Shown one piece after another: positions 34,901-49,900 of a DNA stretch of 64,000 bases (the stretch's first letter is position 1; the number at the start of each line of letters is the position of its first letter). Under the pieces are notes generated by a model, which saw only the letters and a program-made list of their open reading frames with translations, was not told the DNA's origin and did no database searches. Source of the stretch: Taenia hydatigena (lineage: Eukaryota > Platyhelminthes > Cestoda > Cyclophyllidea > Taeniidae); the NCBI GenBank assembly GCA_036345935.2, contig JADWOT020000009.1, forward strand, positions 4,297,381 through 4,361,380. Direction: 5' to 3'. The position numbers and the translations under genes are program-made.

Positions 34901-37900
34901 GGTTTCAATTGGTTCAAATAGGTAAGAAAGTGAATAAAAGACCCTGTCTAATAATCTATCTAAGCTGTAATAATTGAAGGGATTAATTAACCGGATCGAG
35001 CTGTCGTCCACTATAAAAAACGTCAACACGAAAGGCGGGGAAGGACTAATTTGCGTTATTGAAAACGAAAGTTGATATTTTTCAATGATTTATTGTTCAG
35101 AGGAGAACTAGATAAAGCATACACAAGTCTAGGACGCTATGCCGAAACGGGACGGTCCATTTTGGGTCAATGTACGATTGAACACATCAAAAAGGCAAGT
35201 AAAATAACTTCCTGACAAAATTTGCCAAACCTAATCCTGTGGCGGTTGAAAAAAGGAACCGACGATTGGTGAAGCGTGTGACATTGCATAGTTTGCGAAA
35301 GTAGTTAGGTGACGCGCACGCTTGCGCGCGTACGCGTGTGTGCGAGCGCAAATGCCCGTCCTTGAGCAATTTAACTAGAGGGAGGACAGGCTACACGCTA
35401 AATTGATTAATCGGACAGCGGTCAAAGCCAGTAATGGGGAGCCAAAAACCATGCAATCAATCATCCGCGTAGCAGTAGCAACAGCGACGACAATGGTTAT
35501 AGAGGCAGGCAAGCAGAAGGAAAACACACGCCATGCTGATGTGATGAGTTGCCGTTGCAACGTGAGAATAGGTACATCAGAGACAAAACATTTCAGATTG
35601 TTGAGACTGCAGTCTTCAAACTGAATTATTGAAACCATTTAGAATCACATTTTAATGCAAGCACTTCGTCACTGCGAGACTAAGACGACTTTTCTTACTA
35701 TTGCAGTACGACCAGAAAATTTGAGATTAAAAGTGCGCAAATAATATCCTTTGTAATTAGCGCTATTTATCCGACAGTGCACCTTCAGTGTTTCCAATTA
35801 ATTTAAAACAAAGTTGGAAATAGTAGTGGGAGAAAAACACCACTTTGATGGCAAGAATAAAATTGATGCGGTGCTCATGCTAGTCTGTTAAGCATATTTA
35901 GTGACAGAGTTGTGCTCAACCAGTTTACCAGCATTTAAGACAAAAGAATGGAAATTAGCTTTAGGATTGAAATGCCATTAAATGGTTGCGCGTTCACAAT
36001 CAATCTTGAAGTCCATACAAAATGCCTTTTAACAAAGTATTCATTAACATTTTGGCACAGTTTAAAATGGTAGATGTAAGTAGCTATAGTCTATTCAACG
36101 GGGATATTCCCAAGCCCGTCAATATATGTAAAATACCCCAATAAGGCCAGTAATTGAGAAAGTAGATATCGTTTTTTTGACAAAATTATTTTTCCAGGGA
36201 TGTGAAGCAAAGATATGTGCATTTCAAAAAGCGCAAAATGTAGCTCACCTCTATCATCAGCATTCCCATTGACGGTTTCAGAAAAATCATTGTCATTCTC
36301 ATCACTGCTGTCAGAGATGGATTTAGTCGCTTCATTGAATAGTTTACCCAACTCGATTTCCCGTTGAGGGTGAAGAAGGCACACAAGAGCTTTGAGAATG
36401 TCATCAGCGATGTCACATTCCATAAGCGTACGAACAAGCTCCAGAGCTAGAAACGGAGAGGGACATGGCGTAGCCTTCAAGCAACATACTAACTGCCTGA
36501 ATTTGGTGAAACTGTGTGATTGTTAATGACTGAAACCGCATTACGAGAGCAGGGTAGTAAGAATTAAGTGTTTTCGATTATTTCAACTGCAGTCATCCTT
36601 CAAACATGCACAAACAGAGAAAGCCGCAACCACTTATCATCTACACAGCAAATTTATTTATCGATGCCAAATTACAATGCCGTGGAAACGACGAGGCATC
36701 TGGAAGTCAAGTATGAGCTGAATTAGCGTTTGGACGCATAGAGAGAACATACACGGACTCGGTAATTTGATGAAGTATGGAACCTCCCAAATAACCATGG
36801 TGACTTCCGGCTCATACTAACAACCCCGTAGCAAATGAAATTTGTAAGTGGCTTATTAAAGAGGATGAAGGATAAAGCGATTTTAAAGTATGGCAATTAT
36901 TGGCAGCATTGGACTTCCTGTGCCCGATCGCCGGATGATTTCAGAGGCCAGGAAACCGTTTGCTAATGTTAACTCTCAGTTGGAAAGTTACCGAGCCAGT
37001 CGATAAAAAAGAACTCAAATAGGCATGGAGGAATCAGATCGATGTGCGTTAAGCTCGAGTACCAATACGAACAGTTTGCGTAAAGAAAATCATCACCAAA
37101 AGAGCGGTAAAAAAGAAATTAAAGGTCTGTCGGGTTTCGCAAAACAAAGGCTAGAACGCCGACGCGTGGATGGAACAGTAAATCATGGCAAACTCTATAA
37201 CCATGGCTACTAAAACCCTTTTTTACGAGCGGCGCAAGTTTGTCGGAGCATTGCCCACATACCTTAGGACTCACCCAAGGCTACGGCCTATTCATTAATT
37301 TCTACAATAAAGTAACTTGGCTGATTGAAGTTACGCCCCATGATTGCTTGTTTTCAACAGTTTTTAAAACCCTAAGAATTAGCATCCCCTGCAAATACTA
37401 TTAGATGTGGTGTAAAATAATTCCCACACCATCCAGATATGAAGTGCCTAAAGTGAAACAATGTTTGTTCATACCAGCTATTCACCAGATGAGGAAGTTG
37501 AACGGGCTCATGGCAAATTAGAATGAATGAAAAAGCTCTCAAAACATTTGGATAATAACCTACAATGTGAAAAAAAGTCCAAGGCAGACACACAAACAGG
37601 TATTCAATTGGATGTTTGAATCTTAGAACAAATCGTCCATTCATCTTTGAAATAAAACATAACTGTATCGAATTCGTCCGAGAAACTGTGCTTGTAAAAA
37701 CACGTTCACATGGGATTTTTTCCTTTTTGATAGTGACAAAAAGGAATGTAAGACCTACGACACTAGAAAACCACTCGAGGGTTAGAAACCCGTATCCCAT
37801 CTTTTCAAAAATCATTGTAGCTACTGTGATGAAAAGAGCCGTGCGATTAAAATACGACAGAAAGAGAAGGGCACAGACGAATCTCATCGGAATTTTGCAT

Positions 37901-40900
37901 ACATTTCGGCATTTTCTAGATGTAAGTAGAATCGAAATACTGTGTTGAGCTAACCGTAGTGAATGTTGTTATGTCGATATCATTTGGCCAAGTAAAATTT
38001 GCAAAGTGGAGTAGTGTGACTCCAATTTATAAAAGCCATGGACTTATTGACAAACAAAGAAGGACGATAACATAAAATGGCTATTCATTCACACCAATGA
38101 AAGAAATACATATATGCATGGAGAGGTATGTAGGTGACTAAGATGATGTGCGTGCCACCAGAGGATGACCATATCGGGAACACTTTTGAAATCGAAGAAA
38201 GGCATTTTAAATGCCAACAATTAAAAACGTAACAAACTGCCGACTTAAAATATCTGAACAAAAATTTCTATCAATTTGCAATTACTTAAATATAAGCTTT
38301 GTAAAGCTTAAAGCTGCGCACTTAAGCATTACCACAGAGAACGAATAAATGCAACGGACTTCATTGTTTTTACATTACTACAAAACTAGAGCACGATTTA
38401 TGTCCAGTCACTTCCATTTGTCATTTAAAAAGTGATGAACAAGCCGCATTACAGAAAGGCCCATCAACTGGTGGCAATAAAGCTACGTTCAGCGTAAACA
38501 TAAGGGCAGTTTTATCCAGATAGCACTAAGCAATTACCAAAAAAACAGCGATAGGTTGCAAATGATCATGGAAGTGCTCTACGCGACCTGGAACTGTATC
38601 TTTTCAGAAGCTTACCAGCGGCTTGCACAGAGAAATGCAGAGACTCCATAATGCAATTGACACGATCAATTAGTGCCCTGTTAGCCACGGGATTCCCGAT
38701 CTGAAAGGGAATTAAATACAAAGCTAGGATGATGCAGAGTAATGGGTCGCTGATTGAATCGACTCCCTCCCCCTACCATCCATTTCCAAAGCCAGCTTGC
38801 GATTCGATCAGTTCGGGCAAGAAAATACCCTGCCAATGTGCATAGCAAAAAGCAAACGATGAATAAAACTAGACACTAAACTGATTTGGTGCGTATAGAC
38901 GGCGTAAATGCTGGCAGCTCGTAAAATAAACCAAAGCAACACAAAAGCCACGCCCTCAACAAAGTAAGAACCCTTATGCCTAAGTCGCAGAGACAGAACA
39001 AGTTAAGTCCCACTACTGAAACTATTCAGAATAAACGAAATTCCCAAGGAAATGGAGAAAGGATGCTACTGAAGTGTTCCTGAATCGGATGTTTCCTTCC
39101 ATATGGGGGCATACACAGATGCAGCAAGAGTACTAGCAAGTGACGGCAAAAGCGTAAGGCAAAAAGATAGCCATACCAAACGCTGCCGCTCTCGCTCTAC
39201 TCCGCCTCAATGGACTTGGGGATGTAAGCCAAACGCATGGCAGCACCGCTACCAATAAGCGCGGATGGACGACAGCTGAAAGCAGACGTACGCACAAGCA
39301 TACACACATATGCAAAGAGCGAAGGCAAAAGACGCAGAGAAGCAGGCAGCATTTGCTAGAATCGTGGCTCCGAGGGTTGAAAACAAAGAGTGAGTTCGTG
39401 CCAAGAGTAAGCATACTCTACTCACAGCATGAATAGCCATTTGAGGGAAGTTAAGAACCGTGCCTAGTGTCGAATTAACCTGTGAATCTCAGCATTCTAA
39501 TGTACGTTTAATTACACCATTCACCCGGAACCGATTAATTTCCAGAAATAATAATATTAATATGTGAAACCTTAAAACCGCACTGCATTAACTTCGAACG
39601 ACCGAGAAAACCGAAGTAGCAAACGGTTAACCATGTTACACTGACCAAAATATTCCTTTGAAATAATCCCCTTCCAGCCACTCAGTGGTTGGAGAAAGAG
39701 AAGGTCATTTCGCGTTACAATAGGAGCGTCAGATATTAGTAATGAGATCAGGTGGTGCAAACTTGGGGAACTTCAACGTCAAGCCAGGCTAATTAAACAA
39801 GCGCAATTAGTCTGTGCACTCTGTGCGTATACATATGGAAATAAGCTCAACATAAGTATCACAAAAGCAAACCAGTACGGGGAGATATTAATGCATAAAC
39901 ACTTAAAGTTAGTCTACCCCATTTTTGTTGGCCGGCAGAACGGCACAAGCCACAAGTCATTCGTTTAAACGAAATCATGAAAATTCAGAGAAAGGAGGCA
40001 AACACAACTATAAAATCAAAACGGCTAGCAGCAGAGTAGGCTACATATAAAATGTACCGACTAAGATTATAAAAACAAATAACGTGTGAAGAATTAAGAA
40101 TCGAAAATGGATTGCATGTTAATCATTGAAAATACCGTGTTGGAAGTGATTATTCGCGGTGGTTTAAAAAATACGCCGACTTAATAACAAAAAAATTTTT
40201 CCGAGTAGGGGAATACCGATTTTCAGACTTAAACAACAATGAAACTACAATAACGTAGATCGCCTGGGGGTAGAACGGAGCAATAATCACATCGTTACGC
40301 CGTAAAGAGACAGAAACTTTGTGAATACTTCTCACAATACGTTTTGATCTTCCCTGCAATGGTGCGCTACTTCCCGCTTGCAGTTTCTCGAGGATGCATC
40401 TGCCGAAAAAGCATGCAACAATGCAATTTGCACAAGGCAGCCAAGAAAAAGAAACACGGTCAAATGTAGGTCGTTGCCGTTCCTGTTGAATACCTTTTAT
40501 TTCTTTAAGAGACCACCTCCTGGATTCAAGAGCGACACTTGAAACACGTAGCGTTAATGAACTGAAAGGACTGAAAATTAAAGGAGTTGGCACGTATTAC
40601 GCACTCAATAAAAGCAAAAGAAATGACTGGCAGGACAAACCAGCATAGGAGGTCATGTTAGTCTCAATATCTCCAGGATCATCGGGTTGTTGAAAAAGTG
40701 CCGGTATACAATTATGGCACAAAATTGCAAGTTAACGGAGGTCTATTATGGGCCAGCAGCAAGTAGAAATTTGAAAGAAAGTCTGGCCATGCGCTTGGTA
40801 GAGCATAAGAAGCTTCCCTTGTTAAATTAAACCAGCAAAAAATCCAAAATGACAAGTGATTTTTCGCCTAGATAACACATCTGCTCAGAGCTTTCGAGTA

Positions 40901-43900
40901 CCGTGGTGAGGATAAATCAAGTACCAATCGATGTAGAGCAAAGCACCTACGCACAAGGCTACAAAAGTGCCTACTTATTGTACGCCGACACAGACACAAG
41001 TAACGCCGCTACAATTCATTCAAGCGTTTGGGTTGAGTTAATGGGATGCATAGTCCATAAATGCGTGTATCTGGTGGAGACTTGAAGATAATATTTTTAT
41101 TAATAAGCTCATTTTTGCACGCAATACGGTCGTAAACATGACACTAGCGCATACATAGCACGCACACGTAAGTGACAAGTTTTTCAAGTGAAAAACAATG
41201 ACAACAATAGATTGATACAGTGAAGCGGCAGACAGGGAGATTAAAGCAATAGGCATTTAAAATGCAACAACCATACAAGAGCGTTCCAATAGCCTTCTTA
41301 GCGTTTGTAGCATAAGGATCCTGACCCTCAAAAGGGGTTAGTGCATTCGCCAGAAAGTTTGAGCTTATCCGAGATCCACAACCAAATCAATCAGCAAAAG
41401 TCAAAAACAATTGCTTTCAAATGAAACAGAAACGGCCGAGTCAGACAGAAATCAAGATCAATCACACTAAATCGGCCTACGGTTTAGACGCTGTGGCATG
41501 CAAATCATAATTGGATGATGGCAGGGAGCGCGATCACAACCAGGAAAAATTCTATAGGCCATAGTGCTTAGCAGATTTAACAGCACATCAAACAAAAGAC
41601 TGAGAGGCGCAGTTATGCAAAATAAACGCACCCAGATTGAACTAGGAAAGACCATTGTATATAAATACACTAATCGATCGAGAAAGTTGTGCAGACAAAC
41701 ACAACTGAGGAAACTAATTAAGAGTGAAGTGAGCAATCGTGCTTCTAAACCGGCCAAGTTAAATCCGAAGAGAAGGAGGAAGAAACAAACCCCGCACTAA
41801 CGAGAAAAAGAAGGATGGACGTGGAAATTATCCCCTCTAGGGCTTGCTATTACTAGACGATAGAAAAAGGGCGATGTGAAACACAAACCCACATTCCTTG
41901 CCAGACGCAAGCATACAGAAGCGGAAAAACCAGTGTGGCGGAGTCACGAGATCCTCTGCGTTCAATTGCAGAGCTGTGCAGACTAAATTCGTCAGCAAAA
42001 TGAAGACATAAGCTAAGCCTCATCAAGACAGAAGCTCATCAAATTTTAGTGAGGGGAAATAAGACTAGAAACCGGAACGGCCTTCAAGATACTTAACAAT
42101 AAAAACCGACTTTTTTTCATACGTGACTCGGAAGCAGCGGTAAAGTACCGTGCTTTTGTCAAAACAGTAAATGAAAGTGAACGCGGAATCACATCCTCAG
42201 AAGATAGGTTGAATTAGTGCACCTGTACGACGATTATTAATTTTTAGGTAAGGAAACTTAGATAAGACACTATACGCGAAAGTGTTCCAAAAAATATTAG
42301 AAAGCCAATAAAATCTAACTTTGGCCTCATAAAAAAAGACGATGTTGGGTACTCGTATCCACCGCAGATGTTGGGCTTAATAGGCTCTGTTCAGGTTTCA
42401 TCCTGCCACTGTTACTCCCACAATGAAACGTCTGCAGCTTCAAAGAACTCGGAACTGAAACCACAACGTAAAACTGATAAAAGGAATATAACTCGACGAC
42501 TGACTTTTTCGGACTTCAAGCTATATTTTACACAGCCATGAGTATAGCCTATTAATGGATGGATAACTCCAACGCCGACTGTAGCAATTTTGCTCAAAAG
42601 CACGTGCGTTCTGTTGCTTATACAAACCACTATATCAGTTTAACCTTAGCACATCGAGCGCTACCACCCTCTCCACCCATTCCACATTTTTTTATTTTTA
42701 CCCTCCAACTGAAAGAGATCTTACGTTCTTGTCACCGAAAAAAGAAACTGGTATGCATGTTTCCTTTGCTAGAGAACCGAAATAGTAGTGTATCAACTCT
42801 CAGAAGGTGCGCCTCATGTATCAAAAACTATGGATACGATTTGGGTCCAAAGCCAAGACCAATGCTTTGTTGGAGTGGAAAACGGGGCGAGGGGGAGGCT
42901 GACCTGGAGAATGCGAATGGACTGGAGGGCGAGTTGTTGGGCCTTGGCGGAGTCGCAGGGCAAAATGGCAATGAGACCCTTGTAAACCTGGTCGCGGAAC
43001 CTCGGGTTTCCTTCAGCCAACTGCTCCAGCACGTCGCGCGCGGCTTCCTGCGTCCGCTCCGAGCACGATTTGGCCATGCATTCCGCCACTGCGCGAATTC
43101 CTACGGTCACAAAACACAAAATGAACAATTATTGGCATAATTAAACTCAAGCCCGTGCCACCAAAAGTTGTGGAGGCCTTAACATGGCCGTACCAGAAAC
43201 TCCAATCAAGTCTGCATGGCATTTATATCAACGTTCGAGTGGCACGAAATTTTATCCTGAAAGAACCACTGTAAACAGCCTGCAAGCAGTACACAAATGG
43301 AAAAATGTCCTTAATGTAAGCATGGCTGAGTAGTCTTTCATTCAGCTAGTATTTGCCCCAGAGGTAAGCAAAAAGCGCGTAACTCGCCCCCTTTCAAAGA
43401 CGACTTAGTCACATTGGAGTTTATTAATTAGTAGGTCAAAAAGTGGATACTGTGACCACGTCAGCATGGACGATCGCATTGATCTACCCGGAGAGAAGCG
43501 AAAAGATGCGAGGCTAAAAGAAAGATGAGGCCAAAATGTTGACAAAGTAAAAATGGACCCATTAGACACGATAAAGTATGATTAGGAAATTCAGGCGTGT
43601 CAACTTGCAAGCATTAAAGATCCTGCGTTTCCTTCAGCGACAGAGAAATAGAGAAATCCAAGAGTCAAGCAGTGAGCCCACGAGTCAGCCGTGGTAGGTT
43701 GTGTGCGATGACCTCCTCACCCGCTAAGCCACTTTTCTCGCCTCCCATTATCCTTACTAAACAGTACACTCAGTTCCTGGGGATGAGCAGGTATTCGTAC
43801 AAATGTACACACAACATCTTTATCGAACCAATGTCATTATCAGGCAGGAAGCGGATGGAAGAGCCCCAATTTTACGCTCGAGCGGCGATCTGTTCAAAGC

Positions 43901-46900
43901 TCCGTTGCCAACATGAAGTAAGCATAAAACAGACATCAAATGCTCAAGATAAGGGGTGCTTAGAGAGAGCGAGGGGAAATACGCGCCACGAAGGCAGTAA
44001 GAGCACTACACTTGGGCTCTAATTTTGGGAAATGACGCCAGACGACATCTCATTTGTATGGTTAATCCGATAAAGGGAAGGAGACGTAGATGTGAGGTAC
44101 AAATAAGTGCTACTTAATAGATTAGTCTCAAAATCAACCTTATTAATCCAGTAGTACAGCCCACGAATCAATTAGGCTAAAATTAACTGCCCATCGGTAT
44201 TAGCACAAATAACAAAACTGGATTTCGCATCCCATTTTATTATTTGATTCCTCAGAAAGTACAAAAAGCAGGAAATAGTAATAACTATACTGCGTAGCTT
44301 TCTAGTGGCGTCAAAAACGCTTGCTTTATTCACAGACAGTTTATCACAGATGAGAGGAGTAGGATATTGCACAAGAGCGGGTGGAGCGTCACTTGGACAT
44401 GCACTAAGGGCCTGAATGAGTTTCGTTGGGATACGAAACAAGATCTCGAGTTAAAAACGAAAAAATAAATACAAAATCAATGCAAAATGAAGAAGGCTTC
44501 GAAACTTGAAAAGCAAAAGCTCTGTTGGTACAGCGACCTATAGGGCGAAATTTGCTCAGGAAGGCACCGCGACAGCATTTCGCCAGAATCGAGTTTCAGG
44601 CGCGGGTTCAGTTACGATGAGTGGCAATAAAGTTTAAAGTGCGAGTGCAACCCCCACCGTGCAAGCGAGAACCCAGGTCCGCATTCTAATTAGAGTTCGC
44701 TTCAAATAAATTCCAATTTCAAGTTGGATTCATGTAGATGCCCACTTGTACCATCCACGAGAGGCTTTACATGCATGTTTGAATGAAAATAGTAGAAAAT
44801 AAATGCACTGAGAAAGTAAGCGACCTGTTTTTCAGCTATGCAGGGCAATTATGAAAGGCCGTTTCAAATAGTTGCCCTCAGATTAAATTTTGTAAAATGA
44901 ACCCATAGGTTCGCTTTGCAAGACTCTTCAAAGCTTGCGAATTTTTGAGGGCTGATATGAGTTATTTGACACAGGGAAGCAACTGTAGGGGAGAAATCAC
45001 GAAATCATCATATAATACCCGCATGAGAAAAAGCTTCCAAATGAAGGAAACGGTTGTGTAAAGGAGGCGTATTTGGCATAAAGCTAACCGTAGCATTCGC
45101 AGATGGTTTCTTTGTAGCGCGTACCGCCATTAGCAACACAGGAGAGCACACGGAGAGCCCAGTATTTGTCGACTTCCTTGGCGCTGGGCAGAACGCAAAG
45201 CTCCTGTAAACAGAGGATACCGCCATTCTGCAGAAACTCGGCCAGAAAGTTGTGACTGAACGGAAAAGAGAAAACTCATCACCATTGTGACACCAAATGC
45301 AAGGATGACAAGCCGAATGCACCGATGCGGCTTTGAATCGTATGTACAAAGCATAGGCGCGCAGATGATACCACAAAAGTTAGACTTAACGCATTTTTCA
45401 AAAACGTGCCAAAAAGGGTAGTTAAATTTGGCCCCGCCGAAAACAGAGATTGTCCAAAATAATTTTTAAAAAATAAATTGGATTTTGGGGCTTTTGCTAT
45501 TAAGTCGTAGTATAATGAAGCATCCCAACGCTAAGACATCACGGCGCATTAGCCAGTCCTCCAGATCAACAACAGAAGCCCATAAACAGGCTCAGCTACG
45601 AACCGGTCTGGAATTTTACGCCTTCGGCAATCGAAATCACCAACATCACAATTATTATCGCCCCGACAAAAGATTTAACTGAGAGATAAGGTTGTAAAGA
45701 TGCCCAAAACATGTCCTGGTTGGATTTTAAGAAGCCAAGCTTGTGAGCTGTTTTGCAAAATACAGAGATTATCCAAAAAGACTATCCAGTAACTTTCATC
45801 GTAGGAAAACAGTGAAACACAAGGGAAAATTGCTTACGTGAATTGTCATTTTTCTTAGGCACTTCCAAGCCAGTTGGAAGAAAAAACACTCTTCTTCAAA
45901 GGTGTAGAAAATTCGAACTCTTGCTATCTCTGAGTACCGGGTAGGCAAACTAGCAACAGGTGCGTTTGCCGCTGTTGTCGCGTTTTTGTCAGCGCAGAAA
46001 AAAAGTAACGAGAACAAAACTCGGGTGCGCTAACAGACGTGGTTCTGGGGTCAATGGTTCTCCGTCATAGGGCACGTTTGATAACCTCGGAGGCCTTAGA
46101 GCATTGCAATCGGTAGCTGAATGAATTTTTTTTACAGACCAAACTAAATGTATGGTGCAAGGCGAAACCATAATTCTCAACGATCGCCAATTATTTTAAA
46201 CGGAGTGAAAGGTGGATCGAACACTTAATAATAATAGTAATAATAATAAGATGGTTTTATAGAATCGTGAGGCTAACGTCTTTCAGCCCATAAGTTGACC
46301 AGCTGCTGTAACTCTTATTCTCAATGATAGCAACGACGTTGAGAAAGCAACACATTTCAAAAAACTCATTAAAGTAACCTTGGATTTAGGCTTCAGACTT
46401 GATGAAAATGAGGCATTTATGACGGCAAAGCACAGGCGGTGTGATATATTTTGCAGAAAATGATAGAATAGAAAAAAGTCGTTACAATTGCAATGAGATA
46501 TCATCTTTGCAAGAATATTTCACATCGCAGTAACCGATTTAGGCGATTGGACGGGGTGATTAGAGCTAAAAAAAGGCCGTTCCCGGGGAGAAAAGAGCCA
46601 CAGGAAAAACCAATAGGGCAACTTGAAGACTAGAAACGAAATCCATGCAAGTTGTAGCATCATCATCACTTGAACCATAAGGAAAGTACCAATAAAAAGC
46701 CCAATGAGAATAAATTTACTCTATTTGCCAACTACTTACGAAAAAAAAAAACATTTTGAGGCCATCATGTATGTATTGGTGAATGAAATGGGTAAAGCAA
46801 GCGGTACCGAGCCTACCATCAAATTAAGAGCATGCGAGCACAAAAACGGTTGACGAGGTTTTCAAGCTTACCGTTTGAATCGCCGACCTAAAGCAAATAA

Positions 46901-49900
46901 ATGCGCGGTCAGTTTTCGAGGTTTACATCAAGCGATAGTCGAAGCCGGAGTCTAGTTTAAAGCGTCTCCTGTCTGCCATAGGCAATGGGACAAGAAGGCG
47001 CCGACTCGGTTGGCCATCCACGTAATCCAAGTCAAAGAACATATCTTTGTTGTGTGCAGGTTTGTGGATTGTGTAACAAAGGAGTTGACTAACCTGCTGG
47101 CTGCAGAGAGGAAGATATAGAGGACTTGAAGCTGCTCTGTCAAGCAGGTTCCGCTCATGTAGCTATAAAAATGTGAAAAAAGCCCACAAATGAAGCAAAA
47201 TGATAAATCAAATTCGTGTGTTTGCGGTAGTTACGCGACCTTAAGGACACACAGACTGGAAACGCAGTGACAAAAGCAATGGTAGAACTGGAACACATTC
47301 ATCGCTTAACAGAAGGGTATTCTACTGAACTGGGGAGTATTCCCTAGTGATAATGATGGATTTCGCATCTTTTTCGGCAGTTTATCGGACAAACGTAGTT
47401 CTAAGCATTAGTGAAGTAACAATAACAGCTCACGAATGATCTTTTGGTACCACAGATAAAAGACAAAGAGAAGATGAAATGTAGAGTCCTTGTCTGTTCT
47501 ACGCTATCCAAAAGCCATATACATCTGACAACAAATCCAGCGCGTCGTCAGTCAAATGGAGAAATAAGGTAGTACACCACCCCCCGACATGATAAAAAAG
47601 CCCGCGAACCCTTCTACACATGACTCAGGATTAATACACAAAAAATGGGAAAAAAACTGCAGCACCAAAACTAGTTGGTACAATACTCTCAGCGTCTGTG
47701 ATACACAGGTCGCTAGTTGTCGCAATTTACCAGAGGCACACTGAAAGAGCAAACCTTGCCGTCATTCTTTTAAAAACGGATATTTTAGTTTCACAGACAA
47801 AGGGCATATCATTTCACTGTCCATTGGGCAGAACACAACGAAGTGATACCAATCGCTAGGAGTCAAACAAATCTCATCAGTTCTACCTTGGTCGCGAGTA
47901 GAGCGGGCCGGCAGGCGAGAGTGAAGAAAAACGGGAAAGCTGGGTAACAGCAACATAACGAAGTACAGAGTAACGCCAACGCCGACCAAGCCGTGTCTGT
48001 ATGGTAGGCTATGCACATTTAAATGTGCACAAAAAACATGGTTTCGTTGCGAGGATTGACCTAAAAATCGCAATATTGATATCACTTTTGGAAGTATCGG
48101 TTAAAAGTTCGGTGGATGAAGTCGCTAAAATTATCAGTCTATTTTTTGAGAACGGTAGAAAAGTGAAGCAAATCACAACTTCTGTCAAGGTAGTCGAAAT
48201 TACGAAGCATAGAACAGGTTTTGATGGTACCCAAACAAATCAAGTGGCATGCATATTCAATTGCAAATAATTGCATAAATTCAAGGACAGGTTTAATGGT
48301 GTTGGGAAAGGGGATTATATCAGATGTCAGAGCAGCCCTTGAGGTAAGGTAATTTTCTGATAAAATAGGTGAAACAACGCTAAACCACCACAATGGATGA
48401 GTCTCCCAGAAATGAACTCAAAATAAAAGTGTTCGTGGGTGTCGCTCGAAAGTGATAAGTCAAGAGTAAAGAATGTTACCATTCAAACTATACAGCGCTA
48501 AAGAAGGGTATCATTAGAAGAGGTTTGTGCAAAAGAGCACCGGTTTAGTAACCTTCCTTTCGCCTGAAAGTATGGACACTCATATTTCAATTTTACCCAA
48601 AGCGAACTTGTTAGTGGGTAACAATAGCGGAGAAAAAGTTGAAAGAACACGTCAAGGGGTGCCAAATTTAGCAGTATTATAAACAGAAGAGGCTATGACT
48701 GCGTACTGTCAAATGACAGCACAATGTAAGAGCCATCATAAAAATGCAGCATTGCTCCCGTTTCAATTTCAATGGAAAAAGGGGTAATGAAGGGAGAAAT
48801 GATTCTACAGTTAGTCAAGTAGCTTTGAATTCCTTAAGGGATTAAAACATTTTGAATAACATCAAGAAAATATGCTTCACGATCGCTCGCGAAGGAGGGA
48901 CTATAAGCAATAATGCCGTCTATCCGTTTCAAAGCGAATATGGGTGGGATAAAATACGCCTCAAGTAAGCCGAATCGGGCAAAAAAGTAATATCGAAGGA
49001 AGGTCAGCACATTTTCACTAGGTAGTAAGATGAAATTGAATCAGTGATGATCAATTTTGAAGCTTTTAGTTCGCATTAAGGGCACGCAAGATTGGTATAA
49101 ATCGAAAAATACTGTGCAGATAATTAAAAACTGCAAATCGAGTGAACTGGAGAAGTCTAGATCAAGAAGCGATCTAGCTGCCGAGTAAGAAGTAGGTGAA
49201 ATAATGAGGAAATTCAACGAAAATCGCGAAAGTTTTTAAGTTATGGTGACAATGGCACAATGCTATAAAAAATAGCATGATGGAAGAAATATTCGCCAGT
49301 ATTCTCACTACGGCTTTTGAGGAACAGATTTCGTGGGAGTCAGAAACGTCCGTCTCCAGTTGGGCAAATTTCTTTAGTGGATGCAGAATGGTCAATTCTT
49401 TTTGTAAAACGAAATAAATTTTGTTAGAAGACAGACCCGAAGTGGTGGGACTAGCACATTTTCAACTATTTTACATCTCCCTAGGCTGCATTAGCCGATG
49501 AGCCTGAGACCAGGATTTGAAGGTCAACCAAACAAAAAACTGAGAATCCGCAAAATTCCCTTCAACCGCTTAGGCTAAAATTAAATTACCTAGAAACAAT
49601 AGAGGGATCACAACTTGAGTAAGTCAATCATGCTTTAAATGGAGGCTTCCAAACATCAAAACAACCGGAATTCATCAGAAAGGGTTCTTACCACGTGTTT
49701 CCTCGGTATGTACAGTTTTAACCAAAAATATATTCGAGCCAATGATACGCCATCCTACCGACCTCAAGTGCCCTTTTTCGAACACTGTAGTGTTAAAATA
49801 GATGGAAATTAAAGGCATACTTTGCAAAAATATGATGGGCATCTACACTGAAAACCGACTTAACGCCAAAAGTGCTGTGAAGTCAGGACCACAGAGAACT

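Noticed and set aside
42559..43140. 193-codon plus-strand frame
   Set aside because: It is the antisense shadow of ARMH1 exon 43100-42904 plus flanking intron.
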